A stretch of 64,000 nucleotides of DNA from Streptomyces globisporus (GCA_014649555.1 BMTG01000005.1:248001-312000); one strand, 5' to 3'; positions 8,452-21,198 are shown, numbered from the stretch's first letter. Made by a program: numbers and translations. The notes: generated from the letters alone by a model not told the origin.

Positions 8452-10374
8452 TCAGCCGCGGCGGCTACGGCTGCTGCGGCGGCGGACGAGGAGGAACCCT
8501 CCCGCCACGACGACCAGGGCGCCCGCCCCGGCAGCGGCCGCGATGCCGGTCCATCCTGCCCCGCCCGCACCGCCGCTGTCTCCGGCCACAGCCGGATTAC
8601 CCCTCTTGTCCGCGTTCTTCCCCTCGCCCTCCCGGGCCAGGACCGGCGCACCGTGCTCGGGGCCCGCCAGCTCGTCGCCGAGGACGGCGACCCGGAGCAC
8701 CACACCGATCCGCGGGTTCTCCGCGATCTCGGCGGCCTGCGCGACCGGGTCACCGCGAGGTAGAAGTCACCTCTGGCGTGCACCGGGCGGACGGTGGGGC
8801 GGCTCTCGTACCGGTTGGTCCACGCGACCGGCACCGAGCCCGCCCCGGCCACCGCGGGGCGCCCGTCGTACGGCGTGTTCGGGCGGTGCTCACCGCCCCC
8901 GGCACCGACCGGGAAGCGGGCCGGGGTGAACAGCTGAACAGCTCCGTGGAGCCGTAGGAGTACGTCCGCGTCCCCCGCCCGGCCGTGGGCTCGTTGGCGA
9001 ACTCCACGTCGTAGCGGACCTGCTGGCCCCAGCCTGCCGGAATCCTGTACCAGAGGGTCTGCGAGGGCAGCCCGCGGTCCTTCCACACACCGGGCGCGAT
9101 CCGGGCCGCGTAGTTGAAGCCGGTCCCGCCCCGGACCTCGCGCGGGGTCGCGGTGGGCAGCGCCACGTCCCTGCCGGCCTCCCCGATCTCCGGCGCGGAC
9201 TGTGCGGGGACCACCCCGTCGGCGAGCGGCACCTCCGTCCCGTACACCATTTCCAGCGGCCAACGCGCCGCGTCGGACCCCTTCTTGCTCTCGCGCTCCA
9301 CGGTCAGCAGGTAGCGCCCCGCCTCGTCGCAGCGGCGGTTGCCCTCCTCGGAGGGGATGCGCGCGACGGCCGACGTCAGCGGGACGGCTCCCTCCGCCTG
9401 GCGGAAGCGCTCGTCGTCCCGCTCGCAGTCCGGGCCGCCGGCGTTCGGGCCGCCGGCGGCGACGATCCGGGTGCGCAGGACGTCGAACCTGTCGACGGCC
9501 GCGCCGGGCTGGGGCACCGCGGTCGCGGCGAAGCCCACCGTGGAGACGGCGTCGAAGTCGGCGGCGTAGTACCGCGTTTCGCCCGGGCCGATGCTGTCGA
9601 GGTACTGCCCGGGCCGCAGCACCGGGGCCGTGTCCCCGCCGTCCCCGCCGGTCACCGGCCGCCCCTCGAACCGGTAGCCTTCGGCGCTCAGTTGGGCGGC
9701 CCGCTGGAGCTGGCGGGCCAGCGCTTCGGCGTCGGGGGCGTCGTAGTAGCGGCCGTTGCCCGCCGCGGCGACGCACTCCAACTGCGCGCGGGCGGCGCCC
9801 TTCACCTGGAAGCCGACGGTGTCGATCCGCAGCCCGACGGGCGAGCTGCTCGGCCACCCGACAGGGCTCCGGCGTACCGCAGTTGTCCTCGCCGTCGGAG
9901 ATCAGCAGGATCGTCCGCGTACCGATCGCACCGCCGGCGGGCTCGTGCAGGTCCTGGGCTGCCTTGCGCAGGGACAGCCCGATGGGGGTGTCGCCCTTGG
10001 GCCGGACCCCGTCCACGGTCCGCTTGACGGCGTCCCGGTCGAGCGGCTCCACCGGCCGTACGAGGCGGGTGTCGGCGCAACCGCTCGTCCGGTCCGCACC
10101 GTAGACCCGCAGGCCCGTGGGGTAGCCGTCGGGGAGGGCGTCGGCCACGGCGCCGACGGCACCGCGGGCGCTTTCCCTCCGGGTCCGCCCCGCACCGTCG
10201 TCGTCGGCCATCGAGCCGGACGAGTCGAGCACCATGACCAGGCCCCCCCGCACCAGCGCTGTCCGCCGGTGCGAGCGGCGCGGCCGCGGCAGGAAGCGCG
10301 CCCGCCACCAGGGCGAGAAGCGCCGCGCCGCCCCACGCCCCCACGATCGCGGTACGACGCTGATGACGTGTCAT
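8452..10374 (-). pseudogene. broken von Willebrand factor A domain surface protein
   Basis: The coding path must change frame four times to join recognisable parts. The ATG at 10374 starts a signal peptide (GGAALLALVAGALPAAAAP). A +1 shift in a G7 run (10243-10249) leads to the vWA domain with its MIDAS motif DSSGSMADDD and SDGEDNC. A second shift lies near 9833-9850. The middle part contains VSTVGFAATAV and YRIPAGWGQQV. An 8-bp tandem duplication (GAACAGCT, twice, 8928-8943) causes the third shift. The fourth is near 8744-8749, before IGVVLRVAVLGDELAG and a final membrane helix with a basic tail. Intact, it would be about 640 residues. Neighbouring genes have no such errors, which favours true decay; sequencing error is the alternative. 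Confidence 0.85.
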
Positions 10375-10423
10375 CACCTGGTGCCCCCCCCCCAACCCAT
10401 GAAGCCCGACCCCGTCAGCTTCT

Positions 10424-10463
10424 TTGCTTCAGCAAGCTAGCGATTTGCTTGAGTGAATTCAAG
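10424..10463. promoter_or_regulatory. two adjacent small palindromes upstream of the vWA pseudogene
   Basis: TTGCT-TC-AGCAA (10424-10435) and CTTGA-N6-TCAAG (10448-10463) lie 50-90 bases upstream of the pseudogene start. They are unusually AT-rich for this chromosome. They resemble operator half-sites, but no regulator can be assigned. Confidence 0.35.
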
Positions 10464-10494
10464 AGCGGTGCGTCACGGTCCCGCAACAGCCGAA

Positions 10495-10557
10495 GGGGCC
10501 GGCGCATCGGCGCCGGCCCCGGACAGCACGAAGCCCCGGCCGCTCAGCGACCGGGGC
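10495..10557 (-). terminator. tandem terminator hairpins after the DLW-39 gene
   Basis: The first hairpin (10495-10520) has an 11-bp perfect GC stem and a 4-base loop. The second (10533-10557) has GCCCCGG pairing with CCGGGGC and an inner 4-bp extension. Both follow the leftward DLW-39 gene. Confidence 0.7.
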
Positions 10558-10577
10558 CCGTAACAGACTGTGTCGTC

Positions 10578-10712
10578 TCACACACCCGAACCTGCGGGCA
10601 CGGAGTCGGTCGCCTCCGTCCACAGATCCTGCTCGGCGCGATCCGCCTGGATCTGGCGGTACACGAGGAGCCCACCGATGGCGGCCAGTGCGACCAGGAG
10701 AAGCTTCTTCAC
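10578..10712 (-). CDS. DLW-39 family small protein
   Basis: A 44-residue protein starting at GTG 10712 on the reverse strand, with GGAAAG and GAGG upstream. It has a short hydrophobic segment (KKLLLVALAAIGGLLVY) and then QADRAEQDLWTEATD. The tripeptide DLW and the tiny size define the actinobacterial DLW-39 family, usually found near gyrA and the tRNA-Ile/tRNA-Ala genes, as here. It is probably a single-pass membrane micro-protein. Function is unknown. Confidence 0.88.
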   Translation of the reverse strand: MKKLLLVALAAIGGLLVYRQIQADRAEQDLWTEATDSVPAGSGV

Positions 10713-11003
10713 CGCGCGACCTCGTCTTTCCTTGGCGTAAGGGCCTTATGTCGCCGACTATACACACCGGCCGATACCGATCGGTGACCTGCCCGGACCC
10801 CTGTGACACCCCCTCCAGGGCGTCCGGAACGACCTCCCGACACCCCCTCCTCACCGCCCGCGAGGGCCTGTCCAGCCCGGTTGCACCATACGAGTGGTGT
10901 TAATCCGAAGATCGGCGCAGAGCGGGCGTCGCTCCCCGAAATCGCGGCCGGGATCCACATGATCGGAGAAGTCAGCAACCGGACCGTCCGAAAGCGAGGG
11001 GCC

Positions 11004-11381
11004 ATGAGCACCTTCCAGCCCAAGAACCTCTGGACCGCCTTCATCACCGCCGTCTTCGCCCTCCTGGCGTCGCTGGGCCTCGCCACCGCCACGGCGAGCA
11101 CGGCAAACGCCACGAACGCCGCCGCGCAGCCGAGCACCACGACCCACGAGCACACGGGTGCCACCGCGGCAACCCCGATCGCTCCCTCGGTCCGATGGAC
11201 CCTTCCGCGTGACCGAGCCCTTCCGCCCACGATGAAGCAGCGCATCCGAGCCGAGGCCCACGGCTCCTCCCCGGCCACCCGCCACCTGTCGCTCGACCCC
11301 GCGCAGACCGCCCGAACGACCGGTCAGAGCGGCTCCCACCCCACAGCCCCGGAAGGCGACTCCCCGGCACCGCCCCCCTGA
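11004..11381 (+). CDS. small exported protein, function unknown (DUF6344-like)
   Basis: A 125-residue protein starting at ATG 11004, with GAGGGG five bases upstream. The reading frame is open further upstream, but only this start has a ribosome binding site and a signal-like N-terminus (LWTAFITAVFALLASLGLATATAS). The remainder is Thr-, Ala- and Pro-rich with no Cys pairs or catalytic motif. The N-terminal pattern WTAFITAVFALLA resembles short Streptomyces proteins annotated DUF6344; I hold this assignment loosely. It is transcribed divergently from the DLW-39 gene and ends before a hairpin with a TTTT tail. Confidence 0.65.
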   Translation: MSTFQPKNLWTAFITAVFALLASLGLATATASTANATNAAAQPSTTTHEHTGATAATPIAPSVRWTLPRDRALPPTMKQRIRAEAHGSSPATRHLSLDPAQTARTTGQSGSHPTAPEGDSPAPPP

Positions 11382-11403
11382 TCCCGGCGGCCCACCGCAC
11401 TCC

Positions 11404-11445
11404 GGGGCCCCTGGTCCGGTTCACACCGGCGCCGGGGGCCCTTTT
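11404..11445 (+). terminator. terminator after the small exported protein gene
   Basis: An imperfect GC-rich hairpin (GGGGCCCC pairing with GGGGGCCC, with an inner CCGG stem) is followed by TTTT. Confidence 0.7.
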
Positions 11446-11529
11446 CGTGTGCCCGAACCGCCGACGCGCGGCAGCCGACGGGCAGGACGACCATGAAAGG
11501 ACCCGGCGCCCCGCCGAAAGGACCGTTCG

Positions 11530-12237
11530 ATGAGCTCTCGTGCCAGTACCTCCGCGGCCCTCGGCGCCGCCTCCGCGCTCCTCATGGTCACCGCCTGCGC
11601 GGCGGCCACCTCGTCCGGTACGACGTCGAGCCCCGGCAGCGCCGTACCTGCGGCGGCGACGACCACCGACCCGGACGCCGGGGCCCCACCGGGCGCGGAG
11701 GTCCTGGGCCGGCCTGCCGTCGGAGAGCCGTTCAAGCTGACCATCGGTTCCTCGGACGAGGCACGGCCCGACGAGTTCGAGATCACCGTCGAGGACGTGA
11801 CCTGCGGCGAACCGCTGGACCCGAAGGTTCTGGCGCACACAGCCGACTCCATGGGCGAACCGACACAGAACCCGACACCCGAGAGCGGGAAACAGTTCTG
11901 CGTGGTCGCCATGGAGGTGCTGAACGTCGGTAAGAGCGAGGCGAACTGGTTCGTCGACGACACAGTGACCCTCAACATCGACGACACCGCATACAGCCAG
12001 AGCCAGACCGACGCCGCGTACGCCGGCGAGTATGCCGACTACTGGAGCGACCAGGGCGAGTCGGGACCGTCCCACGGCCTCAACCCCGGGAGCAAGGGTC
12101 CCGCTCACGCCATCTTCCAGATCCCGGAGGCCGACGAGCCGACCACCCTCTGGTTCGCGTCCAGCGACTGGCTGGAGGGCCCCACCGGCCCCGAACCCGG
12201 CTACCTCGTCCAGCTCCGCGACACGGGCCGGAGCTGA
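11530..12237 (+). CDS. DUF4352-type lipoprotein
   Basis: A 235-residue protein starting at ATG 11530, with AAAGGA nine bases upstream. The signal peptide ends in the lipobox VTAC (LLMVTACAAATSSG), so the Cys should be lipidated after cleavage. A Ser/Thr/Pro-rich linker follows. The immunoglobulin-like DUF4352 region runs from about residue 65, with the characteristic FCVVAMEVLNVGKSEANWF strand pattern. Such proteins are surface-anchored and of unknown function. The acidic, Asp-rich patch around YADYWSDQGES may bind cations, which is inference. Confidence 0.82.
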   Translation: MSSRASTSAALGAASALLMVTACAAATSSGTTSSPGSAVPAAATTTDPDAGAPPGAEVLGRPAVGEPFKLTIGSSDEARPDEFEITVEDVTCGEPLDPKVLAHTADSMGEPTQNPTPESGKQFCVVAMEVLNVGKSEANWFVDDTVTLNIDDTAYSQSQTDAAYAGEYADYWSDQGESGPSHGLNPGSKGPAHAIFQIPEADEPTTLWFASSDWLEGPTGPEPGYLVQLRDTGRS

Positions 12238-12254
12238 GCACTCCGCCCACGCGA

Positions 12255-12286
12255 AAGGCCCCCCACCGTCTCCGGTGAGGGGCCTT
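12255..12286. terminator. bidirectional terminator between the lipoprotein and tRNA-Ile genes
   Basis: The arm AAGGCCCCCCACCG pairs with its complement with a single mismatch around a 3-4 base loop. It lies between convergent genes. Confidence 0.8.
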
Positions 12287-12294
12287 CAGTCTGG

Positions 12295-12368
12295 TGGGGC
12301 TAACAGGATTTGAACCTGTGGCCTCATCCTTATCAGGGATGCGCTCTAACCAACTGAGCTATAGCCCC
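12295..12368 (-). tRNA. tRNA-Ile (anticodon GAT)
   Basis: A 74-base cloverleaf on the reverse strand. The acceptor stem GGGGCTA pairs with TAGCCCC, followed by discriminator A. The anticodon loop CTGATAA carries GAT, and the T-loop is GGTTCAAATCC. No encoded CCA. It lies just downstream of the DUF3566 gene on the same strand, the usual actinobacterial location after gyrA. Confidence 0.97.
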
Positions 12369-12446
12369 GCCGCGCTGCACTGCTCCGCGCTGACTTCTGA
12401 AGATTAGCGCACGTCGGGGCCAGTCCCAAAATCGATACCCGGCGCG

Positions 12447-13157
12447 CTACTCGTCCTCGGCCAGCGTGAGCTCCACGCCGCCCACGAAGCCCGCCGACAG
12501 GTTGTAGATGAAGGCGCCCAGCGTCGCCAGCGCGGTGGCCAGCACCACGTCGATCACGGCGATGACCGAGGTGAAGATGAGCACGCGCGGCAGCGACAGG
12601 AACGACTGCAGGTCGAAACCGTTGCTCTCGTTCGAGCCGGTCGCTTCGCTGATCGTGCCGCCGACGGTCTCGAAGACGCCCATCGCGTCCATGACCATCC
12701 ACAGCACCGCCGACGCCACCACCGTGCAGATGCCCAGCGCGATCGACAGCAGGAAGCTGACCTTCATCACCGACCACGGGTCGGCCTTGGCCACCCGCAG
12801 ACGGGCCTTGCGGGTACGGGGCGTGGTCCGCGCCCCCGTGCGCGGCTTGCGCGTCGCCTGGGCGCCGCCCACGCCCTGCGCACCGCCCAGCGTGCCGCCG
12901 CCCTGTCCGGGGCGCTGCTGGCCGCCCTCGGTGCCGCCGCCGGGCGCCTGGTACGCCTGGGGCGGGTGGTACGGCCCCGACGGCCCCGGTGCGGGCTCAC
13001 GCTCGCCGGGCAGGGGCCCGGTCGCGTAACCCTCGTACTGGGGCTGAGGCCCTCGTGTGTCCGTCACAGTGCCCCCTTGGGAGTCCGTGGCAGGGCCACG
13101 GGCACCGTTCGCTCCAGCTCCGGAAGCGGCCGAACCGGCGCCCGTGGCTCCACTCAC
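12447..13157 (-). CDS. DUF3566 transmembrane protein
   Basis: A 236-residue protein starting at GTG 13157, four bases after the gyrA stop codon, with its GAGGAG ribosome binding site inside the end of gyrA; translational coupling is likely. The first 110 residues are Gly/Pro/Gln-rich and disordered. The DUF3566 domain follows with two or more membrane helices (VSFLLSIALGICTVVASAVL; IFTSVIAVIDVVLATALATLGAFIYNL, split here by the domain). The family sits next to gyrA across actinobacteria, including the mycobacterial cell-wall proteins near Rv0007. A role in polar growth or envelope is inferred from that linkage. Confidence 0.9.
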   Translation of the reverse strand: MSGATGAGSAASGAGANGARGPATDSQGGTVTDTRGPQPQYEGYATGPLPGEREPAPGPSGPYHPPQAYQAPGGGTEGGQQRPGQGGGTLGGAQGVGGAQATRKPRTGARTTPRTRKARLRVAKADPWSVMKVSFLLSIALGICTVVASAVLWMVMDAMGVFETVGGTISEATGSNESNGFDLQSFLSLPRVLIFTSVIAVIDVVLATALATLGAFIYNLSAGFVGGVELTLAEDE

Positions 13158-13161
13158 GCTC

Positions 13162-15804
13162 TTACTCCTCGTGCTCCCCGGTCGAAGGCTCCGTGCCCTC
13201 GACAGTGCCCTCTGCCGTGCCTACGGCCTGGGCCTCGGCCGTCTCGCCCTCGGCATCATCGGTCCCATCGACCTCTTCCGCCTCACGGCCGGCCTCGGCG
13301 TTGCGCGCGATGCCGACGACGGCGTCACGCTTGCCCAGATTGATCAGTTGGACGCCCATGGTGTCACGGCCCGTCTCCCTGACTTCATTGACTCGCGTAC
13401 GAATCACACCACCGCCGAGCGTGATGGCGAGAATCTCGTCCGTCTCCTCGACCACCAGCGCACCGACGAGTGATCCGCGGTCCTCCACGATCTTGGCGGC
13501 CTTGATACCGAGGCCGCCGCGGCCCTGGACGCGGTACTCGTCGACGGGGGTCCGCTTCGCGTACCCGCCGTCGGTAGCGGTGAAGACGAACGTACCGGGC
13601 CGGACGACATTCATCGAGAGGAGTTCGTCGCCCTCGCGGAAACTCATCCCCTTCACACCCGAGGTGGCGCGGCCCATCGGGCGCAGCGCGTCGTCCGTCG
13701 CGGTGAACCGGATCGACTGGGCCTTCTTGCTGATGAGCAGCAGATCGTCCTCGGCCGAGACCAGCTCGGCGCCGATCAGCTCGTCGTCGCCGCCCTCCGG
13801 CATCTCGCGCAGGTTGATCGCGATGACACCGCCCGAGCGCGGGGAGTCGTAGTCCTTGAGCGCGGTCTTCTTCACGAGACCGCCCTTCGTCGCCAGGATC
13901 AGGTAGGGCACGGCCTCGTAGTCGCGGATCGCGAGGATCTGGGCGATCTTCTCGTCCGGCTGGAAGGCCAGCAGGTTGGCGACGTGCTGGCCGCGCGCGT
14001 CCCGCCCGGCATCGGGGAGCTCGTACGCCTTGGCCCGGTAGACCCGGCCCTTGTTCGTGAAGAACAGCAGCCAGTGGTGGGTCGTCGAGACGAAGAAGTG
14101 GTCGACGATGTCGTCTTCCCGCAGCTTCGTCCCGCGCACGCCCTTGCCGCCGCGCTTCTGCGAGCGGTAGTCGTCCGTCTTCGTGCGCTTCACATAGCCG
14201 CTGCGGGAGATCGTGACGACGATGTCCTCCTCGGCGATCAGGTCCTCGATGGACATGTCACCGTCGAAGGGCACCAGCTGGGAGCGCCGGTCGTCGCCGA
14301 ACTTGTCGACGATCGCCGCCAGCTCCTCGCTGACGATCTGGCGCTGCTTGGCGGGCGAGGCCAGGATCTCGTTGTACTCGTTGATCTTCGCCTGGAGCTC
14401 GTCGTGCTCGGCGGTGATCTTCTGGCGCTCCAGGGCGGCCAGCCGGCGCAGCTGCATCTCCAGGATCGCGTTGGCCTGGAGCTCGTCGATCTCCAGCAGG
14501 CCCATCAGGCCCTCGCGCGCGATCTCCACCGTGTTCGAGCGGCGGATGAGGGCGATGACCTCGTCGATGGCGTCCAGGGCCTTGAGAAGGCCGCGCAGGA
14601 TGTGCGCCCGCTCCTCGGCCTTGCGCAGCCGGAACTTCGTACGCCGGACGATGACCTCGATCTGGTGCGTCACCCAGTGGCGGATGAACGCGTCGATCGA
14701 CAGCGTGCGCGGCACCCCGTCGACGAGCGCCAGCATGTTGGCGCCGAAGTTCGTCTGGAGGTCGGTGTGCTTGTACAGGTTGTTCAGGACGACCTTGGCG
14801 ACCGCGTCCCGCTTGAGTACGACGACCAGGCGCTGCCCCGTACGCGAGGAGGTCTCGTCGCGGACGTCCGCGATACCGCCGACCCTGCCGTCCTTGACCA
14901 GGTCGGCGATCTTCTGCGCGAGGTTGTCGGGGTTGGTCTGGTACGGAAGCTCCGTGACGACCAGGCACTGGCGGCCCTGGATCTCCTCGACCGCGACGAC
15001 CGCGCGCATCGTGATCGAGCCACGGCCGGTGCGGTACGCCTCCTCGATGCCCTTGCGGCCCACGACCAGCGCGCCGGTGGGGAAGTCGGGGCCCTTGATG
15101 CGCTCGATCAGCGCGTCCTGCAGCTCCTCGTGCGAGGCCTCGGGGTGATCCAGGTACCACTGGGCACCGGCGGCGACCTCGCGGAGGTTGTGCGGCGGGA
15201 TGTTGGTCGCCATACCGACCGCGATCCCGGCGGAGCCGTTGACCAGCAGGTTCGGGAAGCGCGCCGGCAGGACCGTCGGCTCCTGGTTGCGGCCGTCGTA
15301 GTTGTCCTGGAAGTCGACGGTCTCCTCGTCGATGTCCCGGACCATCTCCATGGACAGCGGCATCATCTTGCACTCGGTGTACCGCATGGCGGCGGCCGGG
15401 TCGTTGCCCGGGGAACCGAAGTTGCCGTTGGAGTCCACCAGCGGCATCCGCATCGACCAGTGCTGCGCGAGGCGGACCAGGGCGTCGTAGATGGAGGAGT
15501 CGCCGTGCGGGTGGTACGTGCCCATGACGTCGCCGACGACGCGGGCGCACTTGTAGAAGCCCTTCTCGGGGCGGTACCCGCCGTCGTACATCGCGTACAG
15601 CACCCGGCGGTGGACGGGCTTGAGACCGTCCCGTACGTCGGGCAGCGCACGCGAGACGATGACGGACATCGCGTAGTCGAGATAGGAGCGCTGCATCTCC
15701 GTCTCGAGCTGGACGGGCTCGACACGCATCCCCACGCCGGGGATGGTGCCCTCCTCGTCGGACGTCGCGGATTCGGGTGTCACGGGGGTGTTCTCGTCGG
15801 CCAT
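13162..15804 (-). CDS. gyrA: DNA gyrase subunit A
   Basis: An 880-residue breakage-reunion subunit of the A2B2 gyrase, which introduces negative supercoils using ATP. The active-site tyrosine is Tyr142 in [10 protein letters not shown]. The quinolone-determining helix reads [10 protein letters not shown] (101-110), with Ser103 and Asp107 at the positions matching E. coli Ser83 and Asp87, so the sequence is of the sensitive type. The GyrA box is present as QKRGGKG in the C-terminal beta-pinwheel. The tail is acidic (Glu/Asp/Thr-rich). The start is ATG 15804, 47 bases after the gyrB stop, so gyrB-gyrA-DUF3566 form one operon. Confidence 0.98.
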   Translation of the reverse strand: MADENTPVTPESATSDEEGTIPGVGMRVEPVQLETEMQRSYLDYAMSVIVSRALPDVRDGLKPVHRRVLYAMYDGGYRPEKGFYKCARVVGDVMGTYHPHGDSSIYDALVRLAQHWSMRMPLVDSNGNFGSPGNDPAAAMRYTECKMMPLSMEMVRDIDEETVDFQDNYDGRNQEPTVLPARFPNLLVNGSAGIAVGMATNIPPHNLREVAAGAQWYLDHPEASHEELQDALIERIKGPDFPTGALVVGRKGIEEAYRTGRGSITMRAVVAVEEIQGRQCLVVTELPYQTNPDNLAQKIADLVKDGRVGGIADVRDETSSRTGQRLVVVLKRDAVAKVVLNNLYKHTDLQTNFGANMLALVDGVPRTLSIDAFIRHWVTHQIEVIVRRTKFRLRKAEERAHILRGLLKALDAIDEVIALIRRSNTVEIAREGLMGLLEIDELQANAILEMQLRRLAALERQKITAEHDELQAKINEYNEILASPAKQRQIVSEELAAIVDKFGDDRRSQLVPFDGDMSIEDLIAEEDIVVTISRSGYVKRTKTDDYRSQKRGGKGVRGTKLREDDIVDHFFVSTTHHWLLFFTNKGRVYRAKAYELPDAGRDARGQHVANLLAFQPDEKIAQILAIRDYEAVPYLILATKGGLVKKTALKDYDSPRSGGVIAINLREMPEGGDDELIGAELVSAEDDLLLISKKAQSIRFTATDDALRPMGRATSGVKGMSFREGDELLSMNVVRPGTFVFTATDGGYAKRTPVDEYRVQGRGGLGIKAAKIVEDRGSLVGALVVEETDEILAITLGGGVIRTRVNEVRETGRDTMGVQLINLGKRDAVVGIARNAEAGREAEEVDGTDDAEGETAEAQAVGTAEGTVEGTEPSTGEHEE

Positions 15805-15851
15805 TGCTGGTCAAAGTCCTTTCGAGCTGCGGCGTGGCTGGTGCGGCCGAC

Positions 15852-18360
<2,509 letters not shown>

Positions 18361-18936
18361 TTACCCGTAGGTGTCGCCCGGGCCCTTGCTGCCGGGGGCC
18401 CGCAACGGGCCGTACCGGCGCTCCGGGCCCCCCGGCCCGACCACCTTGATCATCCGTACGGTGCCCTGCCCCAGATCCGCGTTCAGCCGGGCCACCAGCT
18501 GCGGGGCGAGCAGCCGCAGCTGTGTCGCCCACGCCGTCGAGTCACAGCTCACGGTCAGCACCCGGGCGGCCGGATCGTCGTCGTACCGCAGAGGGACGCA
18601 GTGGTTCGCCAGGTCGTCGCCGACGATCTGCGGCCACCGGCCCATCACCCCGCCGACCGCCGCGGGCGTCTCCCAGCCCCGCTCGGTGATCAGCCGGCTG
18701 ATCGCGGAGCCCAGCGCCTGCGGGTCCCGGCCGTCCGACCGGGCCCCCGAGCGCAGTCCGCCACCCCGCCGCGCCTGCTTCTTCTGCTGCGCCGCCGCAC
18801 CCCGCGCCCTGGCCTGCTCCTTCGCGGCCCGCAACGCGACCCGGGCGAGATCGACCCCGGACACCTCGGGCGGCTTCGGACTCCCGGCCTCCGGCGCACC
18901 GCCGACCGCGCCCGGCTGCTCGTCCCGGCCGCTCAT
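18361..18936 (-). CDS. DUF721 (DciA-like) protein
   Basis: A 191-residue protein starting at ATG 18936, overlapping the recF stop by the four bases ATGA, so translation is coupled to recF. Residues 1-75 are basic and low complexity. Residues 80-170 form the DUF721 domain ([20 protein letters not shown], then [18 protein letters not shown]). DUF721 is the DciA family, whose members load or operate with the replicative helicase DnaB in bacteria that lack DnaC/DnaI. No DnaC or DnaI gene is seen in the window. A helicase-loading role here is therefore reasonable but inferred. Confidence 0.88.
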   Translation of the reverse strand: MSGRDEQPGAVGGAPEAGSPKPPEVSGVDLARVALRAAKEQARARGAAAQQKKQARRGGGLRSGARSDGRDPQALGSAISRLITERGWETPAAVGGVMGRWPQIVGDDLANHCVPLRYDDDPAARVLTVSCDSTAWATQLRLLAPQLVARLNADLGQGTVRMIKVVGPGGPERRYGPLRAPGSKGPGDTYG

Positions 18937-20063
18937 ACGCGCTCCACCTCGCCCGCGGTCACCGCGTACCGCGTCCCCGCCAGCACGCCCGGCACATCCT
19001 CCGCGACCGCGGCCGTCACCAGCACCTGCTCGCCGGGGGCCACCAGCTCCGCCAGCCGCTCCCGGCGGCGGGCATCCAGCTCGGCGAAGACATCGTCCAG
19101 GACCAGCACCGGCTCGTTGCCCTCGGAGCGCAGCAGTTCGTAGCTGGCAAGACGCAGCGCCAGCGCATAGCTCCAGGACTCGCCGTGACTCGCGTACCCC
19201 TTGGCCGGCATCCCGCGCAGCCCCAGCAGCAGATCGTCGCGGTGCGGGCCGACCAGCGTCACGCCCCGCTCGATCTCCTGCTTCCGGACCCCCGCGAGCG
19301 CCGCGATCAGCTGCTCGTACAGCTCGTCGCGGGTGCGCTCGGAACCCACGTCATCGCCGACCGAGCTGCGGTACTCCAGCGCCACCGGACCACCGCCCGG
19401 CGCCACGTCCCCGTACGCCTTGTCGGCCAGCGGCTGGAGCGTGGCGATCAGATCGAGGCGCTGCGCGAGCAGCTCGGCGCCCACCCGGCCCAGGTGCTGG
19501 TCCCAGACGTCCAGGGTGGACAGATCCATCGAACGGCCGCCGTGCCGCCGGGCCATCGCCGCCGACTTCAGCAGGGTGTTGCGCTGCTTGAGCACGCGTT
19601 CGTAGTCGGAGCGGACCCCGGCCATCCGGGGCGAACGCGCGGTGACCAGCTCGTCCAGGAACCGCCGCCGCTCGCCGGGATCGCCCTTGACCAGCGCCAG
19701 GTCCTCCGGGGCGAACAGCACGGTCCGCACGATCCCCAGCACATCACGCGGCCTGACCTGCGAGGACCTGTTGATACGGGCCCGGTTCGCCCGGCCCGGG
19801 TTCAGCTCCAGCTCGACCAGCTGCGAGCGCTCGCCCTGGGTCACCGCCGCCCGGATCACCGCCCGCTCCGCGCCCATGCGCACCAGCGGGGCGTCCGAGG
19901 AGACCCGGTGGCTGCCGAGGGTGGCGAGATAGCCGACGGCCTCGACGAGATTCGTCTTGCCCTGCCCGTTGGGCCCCACGAACGCGGTGACGCCCGGGTC
20001 GAGAGGGACCTCGACCCGGGCGTACGAACGGAAGTCGGCCAGCGAGAGATGCGTGACGTGCAT
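18933..20063 (-). CDS. recF: DNA replication and repair protein RecF
   Basis: A 376-residue SMC-like ATPase that promotes RecA loading at gaps with RecO and RecR. The ATG at 20063 is chosen over the GTG at 20072, because the GAGAGG ribosome binding site would be too close to the latter. Walker A is GPNGQGKT (about residues 31-38), the signature region is [16 protein letters not shown], and Walker B is [12 protein letters not shown]. It is placed between gnd and DUF721 in the leftward origin operon. Confidence 0.97.
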   Translation of the reverse strand: MHVTHLSLADFRSYARVEVPLDPGVTAFVGPNGQGKTNLVEAVGYLATLGSHRVSSDAPLVRMGAERAVIRAAVTQGERSQLVELELNPGRANRARINRSSQVRPRDVLGIVRTVLFAPEDLALVKGDPGERRRFLDELVTARSPRMAGVRSDYERVLKQRNTLLKSAAMARRHGGRSMDLSTLDVWDQHLGRVGAELLAQRLDLIATLQPLADKAYGDVAPGGGPVALEYRSSVGDDVGSERTRDELYEQLIAALAGVRKQEIERGVTLVGPHRDDLLLGLRGMPAKGYASHGESWSYALALRLASYELLRSEGNEPVLVLDDVFAELDARRRERLAELVAPGEQVLVTAAVAEDVPGVLAGTRYAVTAGEVERV

Positions 20064-20152
20064 GGTGGCCACCCTCTCCCGTTGTTGTCGGTGCTTCCGC
20101 TTCGCGGTTCGTCACGTCGTGCCGCGCCGCCGGATCTCCGGCGGCGGGCCGG

Positions 20153-21037
20153 TCAGTTCTCGGTCTTGGACTCGACCGCGTGGCCGCCGAACTGGTTGCG
20201 CAGCGCGGCGATCATCTTCATCTGCGGCGAGTCGTCCTGACGCGAGGCGAACCGCGCGAACAGCGACGCCGTGATCGCGGGCAGCGGCACCGCGTTGTCG
20301 ATCGCGGCCTCCACCGTCCAGCGGCCCTCGCCCGAGTCGGCGGCGAAGCCCCGGAGCTTGTCCAGGTGCTCGTCGTCGTCCAGCGCGTTGACCGCGAGGT
20401 CGAGCAGCCAGGAACGGATGACCGTGCCCTCCTGCCAGGAGCGGAAGACCTCGCGCACATCGGTGACGGAGTCGACCTTCTCCAGGAGCTCCCAGCCCTC
20501 GGCGTAGGCCTGCATCATGGCGTACTCGATGCCGTTGTGGACCATCTTCGCGAAGTGGCCGGCGCCGACCTTGCCCGCGTGGACGGAGCCGAAGTCGCCC
20601 TCGGGCTTGAGCGCGTCGAAGATCGGCTGGACCTTCGCCACGTTCTCCGTGCTGCCGCCGTACATCAGCGCGTAGCCGTTCTCCAGGCCCCAGACGCCGC
20701 CGGAGACGCCGCAGTCGACGAAGCCGATCTCCTTGAGGCCCAGCTCGACGGCGTGCTTCTCGTCGTCGGTCCAGCGCGAGTTCCCGCCGTCGACGACGAC
20801 GTCGCCGGGCGAGAGCAGCTCGGCCAGCTCGTCGATCGTGGACTGGGTCGCGGCACCGGCCGGGACCATCACCCAGACGACCCGCGGACCCTTCAGCTTG
20901 CCCACAAGCTCTTCGAGACTGTGGACATCGGCGACATCCGGGTTGCGGTCGTAACCGATGACGGTGTGGCCTGCGCGGCGGATGCGCTCGCGCATGTTGC
21001 CGCCCATCTTGCCGAGGCCGACGAGACCGAGCTCCAT
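20153..21037 (-). CDS. gnd: 6-phosphogluconate dehydrogenase, decarboxylating (short type)
   Basis: A 294-residue enzyme starting at ATG 21037, with AAGGAA upstream. The nucleotide fold begins MELGLVGLGKMGGNM and the substrate segment DCGVSGGVWGLENGYALMYGG is intact. The catalytic Lys lies in HAGKVGAGHFAKMVHNGIEY. This short form (about 300 residues instead of about 470) is typical of the GndA-type enzymes of actinobacteria and Bacillus relatives. It converts 6-phosphogluconate to ribulose 5-phosphate, CO2 and a reduced nicotinamide. Its insertion between recF and dnaN is a known Streptomyces arrangement. Confidence 0.95.
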   Translation of the reverse strand: MELGLVGLGKMGGNMRERIRRAGHTVIGYDRNPDVADVHSLEELVGKLKGPRVVWVMVPAGAATQSTIDELAELLSPGDVVVDGGNSRWTDDEKHAVELGLKEIGFVDCGVSGGVWGLENGYALMYGGSTENVAKVQPIFDALKPEGDFGSVHAGKVGAGHFAKMVHNGIEYAMMQAYAEGWELLEKVDSVTDVREVFRSWQEGTVIRSWLLDLAVNALDDDEHLDKLRGFAADSGEGRWTVEAAIDNAVPLPAITASLFARFASRQDDSPQMKMIAALRNQFGGHAVESKTEN

Positions 21038-21119
21038 CAGAGATTCCTTAAGCGTCGTGGCGATAAGCGTCGGGGCGTTTGCACCCACGACCGAGCCTAC
21101 GCCCGGCCGGGGACAGCGC

Positions 21120-21151
21120 GGCGGGCCCGCTCCGCGCCGAGCGGGCCCGCC
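21120..21151 (-). terminator. terminator between dnaN and gnd
   Basis: A 13-bp perfect stem (GGCGGGCCCGCTC) with a 6-base loop lies after the dnaN stop and before gnd. It implies that gnd has its own promoter or is reached by readthrough. Confidence 0.75.
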
Positions 21152-21198
21152 GGAAACTGCCGCGGAAAACGTCCCCCGATCGGGCGGGGGAGGCGGGA

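Noticed and set aside
10617-10625. CCGTCCACA inside the DLW-39 gene as a DnaA box
   Set aside because: An isolated degenerate box without partner sites.
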